From NCBI RefSeq assembly GCF_048569485.1, contig NW_027442251.1, positions 186,001 to 250,000 on the forward strand: DNA of 64,000 bases. Reading direction: 5' to 3'. Numbering within the stretch: position 1 is the first letter of the stretch; every line of letters begins with the position of its first letter. Source of the DNA: Anomaloglossus baeobatrachus. Taxonomy: Eukaryota; Chordata; Amphibia; Anura; Aromobatidae. A model generated the notes under the pieces. The model made no database searches and was not told the origin of the DNA. It saw only the letters and a list, made by a program, of their open reading frames with translations. This document shows, piece after piece, positions 32,393 to 43,282 of the stretch. Position numbers and translations under genes: made by a program.

Positions 32393-35300
32393 TTAAATTC
32401 CGCTCTCATTTGCTGGTGGTGTGGTGAAGTCTGGCCCAATCCAACCCTTGTTCATCTTGATCAGAGTCAGCCTGTCAGCATTTTCAGTTGACAGGCGGGT
32501 GCGTTTATCTGTAATGATTCCACCTGCGGCACTAAAAACACGCTCTGACAAAACGCTAGCGGCAGGGCAGGCCAGGACTTCCAAGGCGTAGAGAGCCAAT
32601 TCATGCCACGTGTCCACCTTGGATACCCAATAATTGTAAGGCACAGAGGAATGTCGGAGTACAGTTGTTCGATCTGCAAGGTACTCCTTGAGCATCTGGG
32701 CAAACTTAGGATTTCTTGTGGCACTACCCCGCACCTCAGGGGCTGTGGTACGTGAGGGGCTGAGAAAACTGTCCCACATCTTAAAGACTGTTCCCCTACC
32801 TCTGGCGGATTGGACTTGTGCCTCTCTCGGCTGTACGCCTTGGTTGTCCACTGATTCCTGACCTATGCCGCTAGCGTTTTGTGAGGGGAATGCTTTGCCT
32901 ACTTCCGTGACTATGGCCTTCCGGAACTGCTGCATTTTGGTTGACCTCTCCGCCTCGGGAATAAGAGACATAAAGTTCTCCTTGTAGCGTGGGTCTAACA
33001 GTGTTACCAACCAGTAATGATTGTCGGCCAAGATGTTCTTAACGCGAGGGTCACGAGACAGGCAGCTTACCATAAAGTCAGCCATGTGCGCCAGACTCTT
33101 AACAGCCAGGACTTCAGTAGCCTGACCAACACGTTGACTGAACATGCTGTCCTCCTCCTCCTCCTCCTCCTCCTCATCTACCCTGTCCTCTGGCCAGCCA
33201 CGCTGAACCGAGGATATGACTGGTGTGCATGTCATATCCTCAATTTGGCCGGAGATTTGCTCCATGTCTTCATCCTCCTCCTCGTCATAGTCCTCCACTG
33301 CACGTTGTGATGAGACGAGGCTGGGCTGTGTGTTATCACCCACACCCACTACTGTTTCTTGCTGCAACTCATCGCGCTCCGCCTGCAATGCATCATGTTT
33401 GGTTTTGAGCAGAGACCGTTTTAGAAGGCAGAGTAGCGGTATGGTGACGCTAATAATGGCGTCATCACCACTCACCATCTTGGTGGAGTCCTCAAAGTTT
33501 TGGAGGATGGTACATAGGTCGGACATCCATCTCCACTCCTCAGGTGTTATGTGTGGAGTTTGACCCATTTCCCGACGGCTTAGGTGATGCAGGTACTCAA
33601 CAACTGCCCTCTTCTGCTCACATATCCTGACCAACATGTGCAGAGTTGAATTCCAACGCGTGGGGACATCACACACCAGTCTGTGAGCCGGAAGATGCAA
33701 ACTGCGCTGAAAGCCGGCAAGGCCGGCTGAAGCAGTAGGTGACTTTCGAAAATGTGCAGACAGGCGGCGAACTTTTACCAGCAGATCAGACAGCTCTGGG
33801 TATGACTTTAGAAACCGCTGAACCACGAGGTTGAGCACATGGGCCACGCATGGAACATGTGTCAGCTGGCCTCGCCTCAAAGCCGCCACCAGGTTCCGGC
33901 CATTGTCACACACGACCTTTCCTGGCTTTAGGTTCAGAGGTGTGAGCCAGTGATCTGCCTGCTGTTTCAGAGCTGTCCACAGCTCTTCTGCATTGTGGGG
34001 TTTGTCACCTATGCAGATTAGCTTCAGCACAGCCTGTTGCCGCTTCGCCGAGGCAGTGCTGCAGTGCTTCCAGCTTGGGACTGGTGTGGAGGGTACAGTG
34101 GATGAGGATGCGCAGGAGGAGGAGGAGGCTGAAGAGCATGACATTCCGGAGCTGTAGAGTGTGGGTGAAACACTGACTGAGGTAGGGCCTGCAAACCTTG
34201 GTGTGGGAAGGACGTGTTCCATCCCTCGCTCAGACTGGGTCCCAGCTTCCACAATATTAACCCAGTGTGCCGTCAACGAGATGTAGCGGCCTTGCCCACA
34301 AGCACTTGTCCACGTGTCTGTGGTTAGGTGGACTTTGGGTGAAACAGCAATGTTCAGGGCACGTGTGATGTTTTGTGACACGTGGTTATGCAACGCGGGG
34401 ACGGCACACCGGGAGAAATAGTGGCGGCTGGGGACCGAGTAACGTGGGACAGCTGCCGCCATCAGGTCGCGGAATGCTTCTGTCTCCACCAGCCTAAAAG
34501 GCAACATTTCCAGCGCAAGCAGTCGCGAAATGTTAGCATTTAGAACTGTGGCATGTGGGGTGTTGGCAGTGTATTTGCGCCTGCGTTCAAAGGTTTGCTG
34601 AATGGATAACTGAACGCTGCGCTGGGACAAGGACGTGCTTGATGATGGTGTTATTTCTGAGTAGGCAACTGCAGGTGCAGGACCGGAGGAGGCTTGTTCG
34701 CAGGCAGCATGGACAGGGGATTGGCTCGCATGCACAACCAGCGAAGACGTAGCAGTGACATTAGCAAGCACTGCTCCTCGACTCTGTTGTACTTCCCACA
34801 AAGTCGGGTGCTTGGCTGACATGTGCCTGATCATGCTGGTGGTGGTCAGGCTGCTAGTTTTGGTACCCCTGCTGATGCTGGCATGGCAGGTGTTGCAAAT
34901 GACCTTTTTAGAATCATCTGGATCCAACTTAAAAAACTGCCAGACTCGGGAAGACCTAACATTTGTACAGGCACCTTGTGTCGTGTTGTTGTTCCGGGGA
35001 ACGGTTGCCTGACTTCTGCCTGGAGCCACCACCCTGCTTCTTACTGCCTGTTGGGATGCTACGCCTCCCTCCCCGTGTGCACTGCTGTCCTCGCTCTGCA
35101 TATCCTCCTGCCAGGTTGGGTCAGTTACTGGATCATCCACCACGTCGTCTTCCTCTTCCGCACCCTGCTCCTCCTCCTGACTTCCTGACAATTGTGTCTC
35201 ATCATCGTCCACCCCTTGTTGAGACACGTTGCCAACTTCGTGAGAACGTGGCTGCTCAAATATTTGGCCATCTGTACATACGATCTCCTCATGACCCACT

Positions 35301-35728
35301 TCAACATGAGCTGGCGAGAGGCCAGAATGTGCGAATGGAAACGTGAACAGCTCTTCCGAGTGTCCAAGTGTGGGATCATTAATGTCCGAGGACGTGTACT
35401 CAGCCTTGTGGTAGGAAGGAGGATCAGGTTCTGAAATGTGCGGTGCAGTATCACGGCTACTGACACTTGACCGTGTGGAAGACAGAGTGTTTGTGGTGGT
35501 GCCAATCTGACTGGAAGCATTATCCGCTATCCAACTAACAACCTGTTGACACTGGTCTTGGTTCAAGAGCGGTGTACTGCTGCGGTCCCCAAGAATTTGG
35601 GACAGGACGTGCGAGCGACTAGATGTGGCCCTTTGTTGTGGCAAAATTAGAGCTTGCCCACGACCTCGGCCTCTGCCTGCACCACCATCACGTCCACTTC
35701 CTTGTTCCTTGCCAACGCCCTTGCGCAT
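32393..35728 (-). CDS. hAT (Ac-like) transposase, intact frame, H2
   Basis: An open frame of 1,163 codons from 35,884. The better start is the methionine at 35,728 (MRKGVGKEQGSGRDGG), giving 1,111 residues, because the 52 codons before it are translations of the 5' tandem repeat. Domains are those described for 39,716-43,051. It differs from that copy at about nine residues (for example K4I, H/R in the BED finger at CNTCHAS, I/N near 511, G/A before the C-terminus), consistent with recent duplication. No intron is needed. Confidence 0.85.
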   Translation of the reverse strand: MRKGVGKEQGSGRDGGAGRGRGRGQALILPQQRATSSRSHVLSQILGDRSSTPLLNQDQCQQVVSWIADNASSQIGTTTNTLSSTRSSVSSRDTAPHISEPDPPSYHKAEYTSSDINDPTLGHSEELFTFPFAHSGLSPAHVEVGHEEIVCTDGQIFEQPRSHEVGNVSQQGVDDDETQLSGSQEEEQGAEEEDDVVDDPVTDPTWQEDMQSEDSSAHGEGGVASQQAVRSRVVAPGRSQATVPRNNNTTQGACTNVRSSRVWQFFKLDPDDSKKVICNTCHASISRGTKTSSLTTTSMIRHMSAKHPTLWEVQQSRGAVLANVTATSSLVVHASQSPVHAACEQASSGPAPAVAYSEITPSSSTSLSQRSVQLSIQQTFERRRKYTANTPHATVLNANISRLLALEMLPFRLVETEAFRDLMAAAVPRYSVPSRHYFSRCAVPALHNHVSQNITRALNIAVSPKVHLTTDTWTSACGQGRYISLTAHWVNIVEAGTQSERGMEHVLPTPRFAGPTSVSVSPTLYSSGMSCSSASSSSCASSSTVPSTPVPSWKHCSTASAKRQQAVLKLICIGDKPHNAEELWTALKQQADHWLTPLNLKPGKVVCDNGRNLVAALRRGQLTHVPCVAHVLNLVVQRFLKSYPELSDLLVKVRRLSAHFRKSPTASAGLAGFQRSLHLPAHRLVCDVPTRWNSTLHMLVRICEQKRAVVEYLHHLSRREMGQTPHITPEEWRWMSDLCTILQNFEDSTKMVSGDDAIISVTIPLLCLLKRSLLKTKHDALQAERDELQQETVVGVGDNTQPSLVSSQRAVEDYDEEEDEDMEQISGQIEDMTCTPVISSVQRGWPEDRVDEEEEEEEEDSMFSQRVGQATEVLAVKSLAHMADFMVSCLSRDPRVKNILADNHYWLVTLLDPRYKENFMSLIPEAERSTKMQQFRKAIVTEVGKAFPSQNASGIGQESVDNQGVQPREAQVQSARGRGTVFKMWDSFLSPSRTTAPEVRGSATRNPKFAQMLKEYLADRTTVLRHSSVPYNYWVSKVDTWHELALYALEVLACPAASVLSERVFSAAGGIITDKRTRLSTENADRLTLIKMNKGWIGPDFTTPPANESGI

Positions 35729-35863
35729 TTTGCAATGCTGTGCTGACGTGTATTCACTAGACTTGGGCGTTATATCAAAGTTTGTGCAAATTGTGCACCT
35801 GTACGCTGCCACCGACAGGCACACACGTGCGGTTTTTAAATGCAAGCACGGACGCACTAAGAA

Positions 35864-37236
35864 CCTAACAGGTTTTAGGAGCAAAAATTAATGATGAGAA
35901 CTCTGACACTATCAGCCACTGCTGACTGACGTGTATTATACACTACACTTGTGCGTTATATAATAGTTTGGTAAAAACGCACACAAGTGCACCTGTACGC
36001 TGCCACCGACAGGCACACACGTGCGGTTTTTAAATGCAAGCACGGACGCACTAAGAACCTAACACAGGTTTTAGGAGCAAAAATTAATGACGAGAACTCT
36101 GACACTATCAGCCACTGCTGACTGACGTGTATTATACACTACACTTGTGCGTTATATAATAGTTTGGTAAAAACGCACACAAGTGCACCTGTACGCTGCC
36201 ACCGACAGGCACACACGTGCGGTTTTTAAATGCAAGCACGGACGCACTAAGAACCTAACACAGGTTTTAGGAGCAAAAATTAATGACGAGAACTCTGACA
36301 CTATCAGCCACTGCTGACTGACGTGTATTATACACTACACTTGTGCGTTATATAATAGTTTGGTAAAAACGCACACAAGTGCACCTGTACGCTGCCACCG
36401 ACAGGCACACACGTGCGGTTTTTAAATGCAAGCACGGACGCACTAAGAACCTAACACAGGTTTTAGGAGCAAAAATTAATGACGAGAACTCTGACACTAT
36501 CAGCCACTGCTGACTGACGTGTATTATACACTACACTTGTGCGTTATATAATAGTTTGGTAAAAACGCACACAAGTGCACCTGTACGCTGCCACCGACAG
36601 GCACACACGTGCGGTTTTTAAATGCAAGCACGGACGCACTAAGAACCTAACACAGGTTTTAGGAGCAAAAATTAATGACGAGAACTCTGACACTATCAGC
36701 CACTGCTGACTGACGTGTATTATACACTACACTTGTGCGTTATATAATAGTTTGGTAAAAACGCACACAAGTGCACCTGTACGCTGCCACCGACAGGCAC
36801 ACACGTGCGGTTTTTAAATGCAAGCACGGACGCACTAAGAACCTAACACAGGTTTTAGGAGCAAAAATTAATGACGAGAACTCTGACACTATCAGCCACT
36901 GCTGACTGACGTGTATTATACACTACACTTGTGCGTTATATAATAGTTTGGTAAAAACGCACACAAGTGCACCTGTACGCTGCCACCGACAGGCACACAC
37001 GTGCGGTTTTTAAATGCAAGCACGGACGCACTAAGAACCTAACACAGGTTTTAGGAGCAAAAATTAATGACGAGAACTCTGACACTATCAGCCACTGCTG
37101 ACTGACGTGTATTATACACTACACTTGTGCTTTATATAAGAGTTTGGTAAAAACGCACACAGGTGCACCTGTACGCTGCCACCGACAGGCACACACGTGC
37201 GGTTTTTAAATGCACGCACGGACGCACTAAGAACCT
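35864..37236 (-). repeat. 196-bp tandem repeat in hAT 5' region, about 7 units (H2)
   Basis: CCTAACA(CA)GGTTTTAGG recurs about every 194-196 bases from 35,864 to 37,039, and the array is cut at about 37,236. The H3 copy has about five units. Confidence 0.9.
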
Positions 37237-37902
37237 AACAGCCGCAGCCCCTAGTAGAAGAGCAATAACGTATAGGAGGAAAATCGGGTGCGTGCCGCGC
37301 TGTCACCAAAGGAAACTGATGTTAATTATTTCATCTCTTTATTCTTTTTTCCGGTCAATGTGTTTCAGAGATCACTGTCTCCTTCATCAGGGCAAAAAAA
37401 GAACAGTATGCAATCAAAGGAGGAAGAACCTCTATATATACACATATGGAGCTACGTCAGAGGACTGACTGCTGTATTTCAAATACTGCCGGGATGGTCA
37501 ACTGTTACAATACCGGCCATAAAAGTTCTCAAGTGATATATTGAGAAACATTTATAAAATCACTGGGGTATAGTGTTTCAAATTTCATCAGCTTTTTGAG
37601 ACAAAAATCAGAAAAAGAAGAAGAAGAAGGACAAAATGAAAAAAAGAAAAAAAAGAAGAAAAAAAAAACAAAAAGGGAGCATTGAGCTCCAGACCCTGTA
37701 TTGAGTCTTAGAAGTGTAGTGACAAGTGCATCTGTCCACAACCCTGTAAGGGTGAACGGGATGACGGACAAGAAAAATTATGTTCGTGGCAAAAAATGGT
37801 GGTGTTGCTATATAAAATTGCATTAAGAATAAAGAAAGGAAAAATTTCTTTATAAAAGTAGTGAAGAAAAAAGTGGAAAAAAGGGGAGTGTAAGCCATTT
37901 TA
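37237..37902. other. Centre of palindrome 2: unpaired spacer with PLE remnant
   Basis: No other copy exists in the window. The left part carries a PLE-like pseudo-LTR end on the minus strand with a hammerhead core (37,363-37,390). The right part is A-rich (AAGAAGAAGAAGG and poly-A runs near 37,610-37,670). No gene is supported; frames here are low-complexity. Confidence 0.55.
37363..37390 (-). ncRNA. Hammerhead ribozyme core in the palindrome 2 centre
   Basis: Minus strand: CTGATGA, a stem II of GAGA paired with TCTC around CAGTGA, then GAAAC. Both invariant boxes are exact. What follows (ACATTGACC) does not give a clear GUC cleavage triplet, so activity is uncertain. It resembles PLE pseudo-LTR hammerheads. 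Confidence 0.5.
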
Positions 37903-37910
37903 CTAATAAA
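37903..37910 (+). repeat. Target-site duplication, left, of the complete hAT
   Basis: CTAATAAA, identical to 45,295-45,302. Eight bases is the length expected for hAT. Confidence 0.95.
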
Positions 37911-38280
37911 TAGTGATGAGCGAGCATGCTTGTTACTACTCGGTACTCGCACGAGTATCACTGTACTCGGTCTACTCGACGGGGACCGAGTAATCTCGCG
38001 ATACTCGTGCTGTACTCGTGGTCTTCATCCCTGCATGTTGGCGCTCTTTTGAGAGCCAGCCCTCATGCAGGGATTGGCTGGCAGACCACTGCAATGCCAG
38101 CCCTGTTAGTTGTGGAATTGCAGTGATTGGCCGGCCTGCACAGCGTGACCGAGCCTTTATACCGGCGGGCGCACAGCTATCCAGACAGTCAGTGCAGGGA
38201 AAGGGTCGCTGCTTCAGGGAAAGGTTTGCGGCCCTTTATAGCTATTTCCGTAGCAGGGCTGCAAACAGTGTGACCAAAAG

Positions 38281-38480
38281 TCCTTCTCAGGACTATTCTA
38301 GTTGTATACAGGCAGGCAGGGTATAGCCAGGTCGGAGTACAGTAGCAGAGTCCTTCTCAGGACTATTGTTGCTGTATACAGGCAGGGTATAGCCAGGTTG
38401 GAATACAGGCTAGAGACCAAAAGAGTCCTTGTCAGGACTATTGTAGCAGTATACAGGCAGGCAGGCAGGCAGGCAGGGTA
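38281..38480 (+). repeat. Short tandem repeats in hAT 5' region (3 x about 72 bp, CAGG microsatellite)
   Basis: TCCTT(C/G)TCAGGACTATT begins at 38,281, 38,351 and 38,426, each followed by GTATACAGGCAGG. The last unit contains a (CAGG)n run. Confidence 0.8.
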
Positions 38481-38587
38481 TATAGCCATTCCTAGTGGTG
38501 ACCGTATACCAGCCTTCATCATATCTGGGGCTGGTGTACACAGTCTAAAACAGTCCTGATAGTGTCAGACTTCTCAGCAATTGTCGC

Positions 38588-39650
38588 TCCTAAAACCTGT
38601 TAGGTTCTTAGTGCGTCCGTGCTTGCATTTAAAAACCGCACGTGTGTGCCTGTCGGTGGCAGCGTACAGGTGCACTTGTGTGCGTTTTTACCAAACTATT
38701 ATATAACGCACAAGTGTAGTGTATAATACACGTCAGTCAGCAGTGGCTGATAGTGTCAGAGTTCTCGTCATTAATTTTTGCTCCTAAAACCTGTGTTAGG
38801 TTCTTAGTGCGTCCGTGCTTGCATTTAAAAACCGCACGTGTGTGCCTGTCGGTGGCAGCGTACAGGTGCACTTGTGTGCGTTTTTACCAAACTATTATAT
38901 AACGCACAAGTGTAGTGTATAATACACGTCAGTCAGCAGTGGCTGATAGTGTCAGAGTTCTCGTCATTAATTTTTGCTCCTAAAACCTGTGTTAGGTTCT
39001 TAGTGCGTCCGTGCTTGCATTTAAAAACCGCACGTGTGTGCCTGTCGGTGGCAGCGTACAGGTGCACTTGTGTGTGTTTTTACCAAACTATTATATAACG
39101 CACAAGTGTAGTGTATAATACACGTCAGTCAGCAGTGGCTGATAGTGTCAGAGTTCTCGTCATTAATTTTTGCTCCTAAAACCTGTGTTAGGTTCTTAGT
39201 GCGTCCGTGCTTGCATTTAAAAACCGCACGTGTGTGCCTGTCGGTGGCAGCGTACAGGTGCACTTGTGTGCGTTTTTACCAAACTATTATATAACGCACA
39301 AGTGTAGTGTATAATACACGTCAGTCAGCAGTGGCTGATAGTGTCAGAGTTCTCGTCATTAATTTTTGCTCCTAAAACCTGTTAGGTTCTTAGTGCGTCC
39401 GTGCTTGCATTTAAAAACCGCACGTGTGTGCCTGTCGGTGGCAGCGTACAGGTGCACTTGTGTGCGTTTTTACCAAACTATTATATAACGCACAAGTGTA
39501 GTGTATAATACACGTCAGTCAGCAGTGGCTGATAGTGTCAGAGTTCTCATCATTAATTTTTGCTCCTAATACCTGTTAGGTTCTTAGTGCGTCCGTGCTT
39601 GCATTTAAAAACCGCACGTGTGTGCCTGTCGGTGGCAGCGTACAGGTGCA
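38588..39650 (+). repeat. 196-bp tandem repeat in hAT 5' region, about 5 units (H3)
   Basis: TCCTAAAACCTG starts at 38,588, 38,782, 38,978, 39,174 and 39,370, with a partial unit at 39,564 that runs into the transposase leader. A TATATAA-like stretch in each unit could serve as a repeated promoter module upstream of the transposase. Confidence 0.9.
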
Positions 39651-39715
39651 CAATTTGCACAAACTTTGATATAACGCCCAAGTCTAGTGAATACACGTCA
39701 GCACAGCATTGCAAA

Positions 39716-42700
39716 ATGCGCAAGGGCGTTGGCAAGGAACAAGGAAGTGGACGTGATGGTGGTGCAGGCAGAGGCCGAGGTCGTGGGCAAGCTCTAATTT
39801 TGCCACAACAAAGGGCCACATCTAGTCGCTCGCACGTCCTGTCCCAAATTCTTGGGGACCGCAGCAGTACACCGCTCTTGAACCAAGACCAGTGTCAACA
39901 GGTTGTTAGTTGGATAGCGGATAATGCTTCCAGTCAGATTGGCACCACCACAAACACTCTGTCTTCCACACGGTCAAGTGTCAGTAGCCGTGATACTGCA
40001 CCGCACATTTCAGAACCTGATCCTCCTTCCTACCACAAGGCTGAGTACACGTCCTCGGACATTAATGATCCCACACTTGGACACTCGGAAGAGCTGTTCA
40101 CGTTTCCATTCGCACATTCTGGCCTCTCGCCAGCTCATGTTGAAGTGGGTCATGAGGAGATCGTATGTACAGATGGCCAAATATTTGAGCAGCCACGTTC
40201 TCACGAAGTTGGCAACGTGTCTCAACAAGGGGTGGACGATGATGAGACACAATTGTCAGGAAGTCAGGAGGAGGAGCAGGGTGCGGAAGAGGAAGACGAC
40301 GTGGTGGATGATCCAGTAACTGACCCAACCTGGCAGGAGGATATGCAGAGCGAGGACAGCAGTGCACAGGGGGAGGGAGGCGTAGCATCCCAACAGGCAG
40401 TAAGAAGCAGGGTGGTGGCTCCAGGCAGAAGTCAGGCAACCGTTCCCCGGAACAACAACACGACACAAGGTGCCTGTACAAATGTTAGGTCTTCCCGAGT
40501 CTGGCAGTTTTTTAAGTTGGATCCAGATGATTCTAAAAAGGCCATTTGCAACACCTGCCGTGCCAGCATCAGCAGGGGTACCAAAACTAGCAGCCTGACC
40601 ACCACCAGCATGATCAGGCACATGTCAGCCAAGCACCCGACTTTGTGGGAAGTACAACAGAGTCGAGGAGCAGTGCTTGCTAATGTCACTGCTACGTCTT
40701 CGCTGGTTGTGCATGCGAGCCAATCCCCTGTCCATGCTGCCTGCGAACAAGCCTCCTCCGGTCCTGCACCTGCAGTTGCCTACTCAGAAATAACACCATC
40801 ATCAAGCACGTCCTTGTCCCAGCGCAGCGTTCAGTTATCCATTCAGCAAACCTTTGAACGCAGGCGCAAATACACTGCCAACACCCCACATGCCACAGTT
40901 CTAAATGCTAACATTTCGCGACTGCTTGCGCTGGAAATGTTGCCTTTTAGGCTGGTGGAGACAGAAGCATTCCGCGACCTGATGGCGGCAGCTGTCCCAC
41001 GTTACTCGGTCCCCAGCCGCCACTATTTCTCCCGGTGTGCCGTCCCCGCGTTGCATAACCACGTGTCACAAAATATCACACGTGCCCTGAACAACGCTGT
41101 TTCACCCAAAGTCCACCTAACCACAGACACGTGGACAAGTGCTTGTGGGCAAGGCCGCTACATCTCGTTGACGGCACACTGGGTTAATATTGTGGAAGCT
41201 GGGACCCAGTCTGAGCGAGGGACGGAACACGTCCTTCCCACACCAAGGTTTGCAGGCCCTACCTCAGTCAGTGTTTCACCCACACTCTACAGCTCCGGAA
41301 TGTCATGCTCTTCAGCCTCCTCCTCCTCCTGCGCATCCTCATCCACTGTACCCTCCACACCAGTCCCAAGCTGGAAGCACTGCAGCACTGCCTCGGCGAA
41401 GCGGCAACAGGCTGTGCTGAAGCTAATCTGCATAGGTGACAAACCCCACAATGCAGAAGAGCTGTGGACAGCTCTGAAACAGCAGGCAGATCACTGGCTC
41501 ACACCTCTGAACCTAAAGCCAGGAAAGGTCGTGTGTGACAATGGCCGGAACCTGGTGGCGGCTTTGAGGCGAGGCCAGCTGACACATGTTCCATGCGTGG
41601 CCCATGTGCTCAACCTCGTGGTTCAGCGGTTTCTAAAGTCATACCCAGAGCTGTCTGATCTGCTGGTAAAAGTTCGCCGCCTGTCTGCACATTTTCGAAA
41701 GTCACCTACTGATTCAGCCGGCCTTGCCGGCTTTCAGCGCAGTTTGCATCTTCCGGCTCACAGACTGGTGTGTGATGTCCCCACGCGTTGGAATTCAACT
41801 CTGCACATGTTGGTCAGGATATGTGAGCAGAAGAGGGCAGTTGTTGAGTACCTGCATCACCTAAGCCGTCGGGAAATGGGTCAAACTCCACACATAACAC
41901 CTGAGGAGTGGAGATGGATGTCCGACCTATGTACCATCCTCCAAAACTTTGAGGACTCCACCAAGATGGTGAGTGGTGATGACGCCATTATTAGCGTCAC
42001 CATACCGCTACTCTGCCTTCTAAAACGGTCTCTGCTCAAAACCAAACATGATGCATTGCAGGCGGAGCGCGATGAGTTGCAGCAAGAAACAGTAGTGGGT
42101 GTGGGTGATAACACACAGCCCAGCCTCGTCTCATCACAACGTGCAGTGGAGGACTATGACGAGGAGGAGGATGAAGACATGGAGCAAATCTCCGGCCAAA
42201 TTGAGGATATGACATGCACACCAGTCATATCCACGGTTCAGCGTGGCTGGCCAGAGGACAGGGTAGATGAGGAGGAGGAGGAGGAGGAGGAGGACAGCAT
42301 GTTCAGTCAACGTGTTGGTCAGGCTACTGAAGTCCTGGCTGTTAAGAGTCTGGCGCACATGGCTGACTTTATGGTAAGCTGCCTGTCTCGTGACCCTCGC
42401 GTTAAGAACATCTTGGCCGACAATCATTACTGGTTGGTAACACTGTTAGACCCACGCTACAAGGAGAACTTTATGTCTCTTATTCCCGAGGCGGAGAGGT
42501 CAACCAAAATGCAGCAGTTCCGGAAGGCCATAGTCACGGAAGTAGGCAAAGCATTCCCCTCACAAAACGCTAGCGGCATAGGTCAGGAATCAGTGGACAA
42601 CCAAGGCGTACAGCCGAGAGAGGCACAAGTCCAATCCGCCAGAGGTAGGGGAACAGTCTTTAAGATGTGGGACAGTTTTCTCAGCCCCTCACGTACCACA

Positions 42701-43051
42701 GCCCCTGAGGTGCGGGGTAGTGCCACAAGAAATCCTAAGTTTGCCCAGATGCTCAAGGAGTACCTTGCAGATCGAACAACTGTACTCCGACATTCCTCTG
42801 TGCCTTACAATTATTGGGTATCCAAGGTGGACACGTGGCATGAATTGGCTCTCTACGCCTTGGAAGTCCTGGCCTGCCCTGCCGCTAGCGTTTTGTCAGA
42901 GCGTGTTTTTAGTGCCGCAGGTGGAATCATTACAGATAAACGCACCCGCCTGTCAACTGAAAATGCTGACAGGCTGACTCTGATCAAGATGAACAAGGCT
43001 TGGATTGGGCCAGACTTCACCACACCACCAGCAAATGAGAGCGGAATTTAA
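39716..43051 (+). CDS. hAT (Ac-like, BED/hATC) transposase
   Basis: Cut-and-paste transposase, acting in the nucleus. The frame is open from 39,560 (1,163 codons); the start at 39,716 (M53 of that frame) is preferred, giving 1,111 residues. In 1,163-residue numbering: Gly/Arg-rich N-terminus (57-76), acidic region (225-265), BED zinc finger with C330, C333, H354 and H359, RNase H-fold catalytic region with D523 (LTTDTWTS) and D660 (VVCDNGRN), a CxxH pair (C679, H682), RWNSTL (744 region), a Glu run (903-911), and the hATC domain (about 1,060-1,145) with SVLSERVFSAAGG, whose E1114 is the likely third acidic residue. It resembles ZBED1-type proteins. No stop, frameshift or intron is seen. It may be active. 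Confidence 0.92.
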   Translation: MRKGVGKEQGSGRDGGAGRGRGRGQALILPQQRATSSRSHVLSQILGDRSSTPLLNQDQCQQVVSWIADNASSQIGTTTNTLSSTRSSVSSRDTAPHISEPDPPSYHKAEYTSSDINDPTLGHSEELFTFPFAHSGLSPAHVEVGHEEIVCTDGQIFEQPRSHEVGNVSQQGVDDDETQLSGSQEEEQGAEEEDDVVDDPVTDPTWQEDMQSEDSSAQGEGGVASQQAVRSRVVAPGRSQATVPRNNNTTQGACTNVRSSRVWQFFKLDPDDSKKAICNTCRASISRGTKTSSLTTTSMIRHMSAKHPTLWEVQQSRGAVLANVTATSSLVVHASQSPVHAACEQASSGPAPAVAYSEITPSSSTSLSQRSVQLSIQQTFERRRKYTANTPHATVLNANISRLLALEMLPFRLVETEAFRDLMAAAVPRYSVPSRHYFSRCAVPALHNHVSQNITRALNNAVSPKVHLTTDTWTSACGQGRYISLTAHWVNIVEAGTQSERGTEHVLPTPRFAGPTSVSVSPTLYSSGMSCSSASSSSCASSSTVPSTPVPSWKHCSTASAKRQQAVLKLICIGDKPHNAEELWTALKQQADHWLTPLNLKPGKVVCDNGRNLVAALRRGQLTHVPCVAHVLNLVVQRFLKSYPELSDLLVKVRRLSAHFRKSPTDSAGLAGFQRSLHLPAHRLVCDVPTRWNSTLHMLVRICEQKRAVVEYLHHLSRREMGQTPHITPEEWRWMSDLCTILQNFEDSTKMVSGDDAIISVTIPLLCLLKRSLLKTKHDALQAERDELQQETVVGVGDNTQPSLVSSQRAVEDYDEEEDEDMEQISGQIEDMTCTPVISTVQRGWPEDRVDEEEEEEEEDSMFSQRVGQATEVLAVKSLAHMADFMVSCLSRDPRVKNILADNHYWLVTLLDPRYKENFMSLIPEAERSTKMQQFRKAIVTEVGKAFPSQNASGIGQESVDNQGVQPREAQVQSARGRGTVFKMWDSFLSPSRTTAPEVRGSATRNPKFAQMLKEYLADRTTVLRHSSVPYNYWVSKVDTWHELALYALEVLACPAASVLSERVFSAAGGIITDKRTRLSTENADRLTLIKMNKAWIGPDFTTPPANESGI

Positions 43052-43282
43052 AGTTTGTAACGGGAATTTGCCATGTACCTCCAGTCACCCATGGGTACAC
43101 ACTTCTGGACTTTGGATAATCGCTGGACTGCTCCTCCTTCTCCTCATGCGCCACCATGATGACCGTTACAAGAGTTAGGCCTTTGTTTCAGGTATACCCC
43201 CAGTGGTAAATTTTTTCGCCCATTCTTTGCAGAATGGACATTACAACGACAGGAGACCCGCTCCTTTGCAATGGGAACAATG

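Larger units (their letters stand above)
30386..37236 (-). mobile_element. hAT transposon, nearly complete, 5' end missing (H2)
   Basis: Inverted copy of H3. It keeps the 3' terminal inverted repeat (TAGTGATGAGCGAG at 30,386), 11 units of the 118-bp repeat, the full transposase frame and seven 196-bp units, then stops inside the 196-bp array where the centre of palindrome 2 begins. The 5' terminal repeat and about 680 bases next to it are lacking, so it could not move by itself, although its transposase might act on other copies. Confidence 0.9.

Noticed and set aside
33150-33180. CTC/GAG triplet run as a disease-type microsatellite expansion
   Set aside because: It simply encodes the glutamate run of the transposase and has the same length in the copies.
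39560-39715. Extra 52 N-terminal codons of the transposase frame
   Set aside because: They are the last unit of the 196-bp array read through; the methionine at 39,716 begins the conserved N-terminus.
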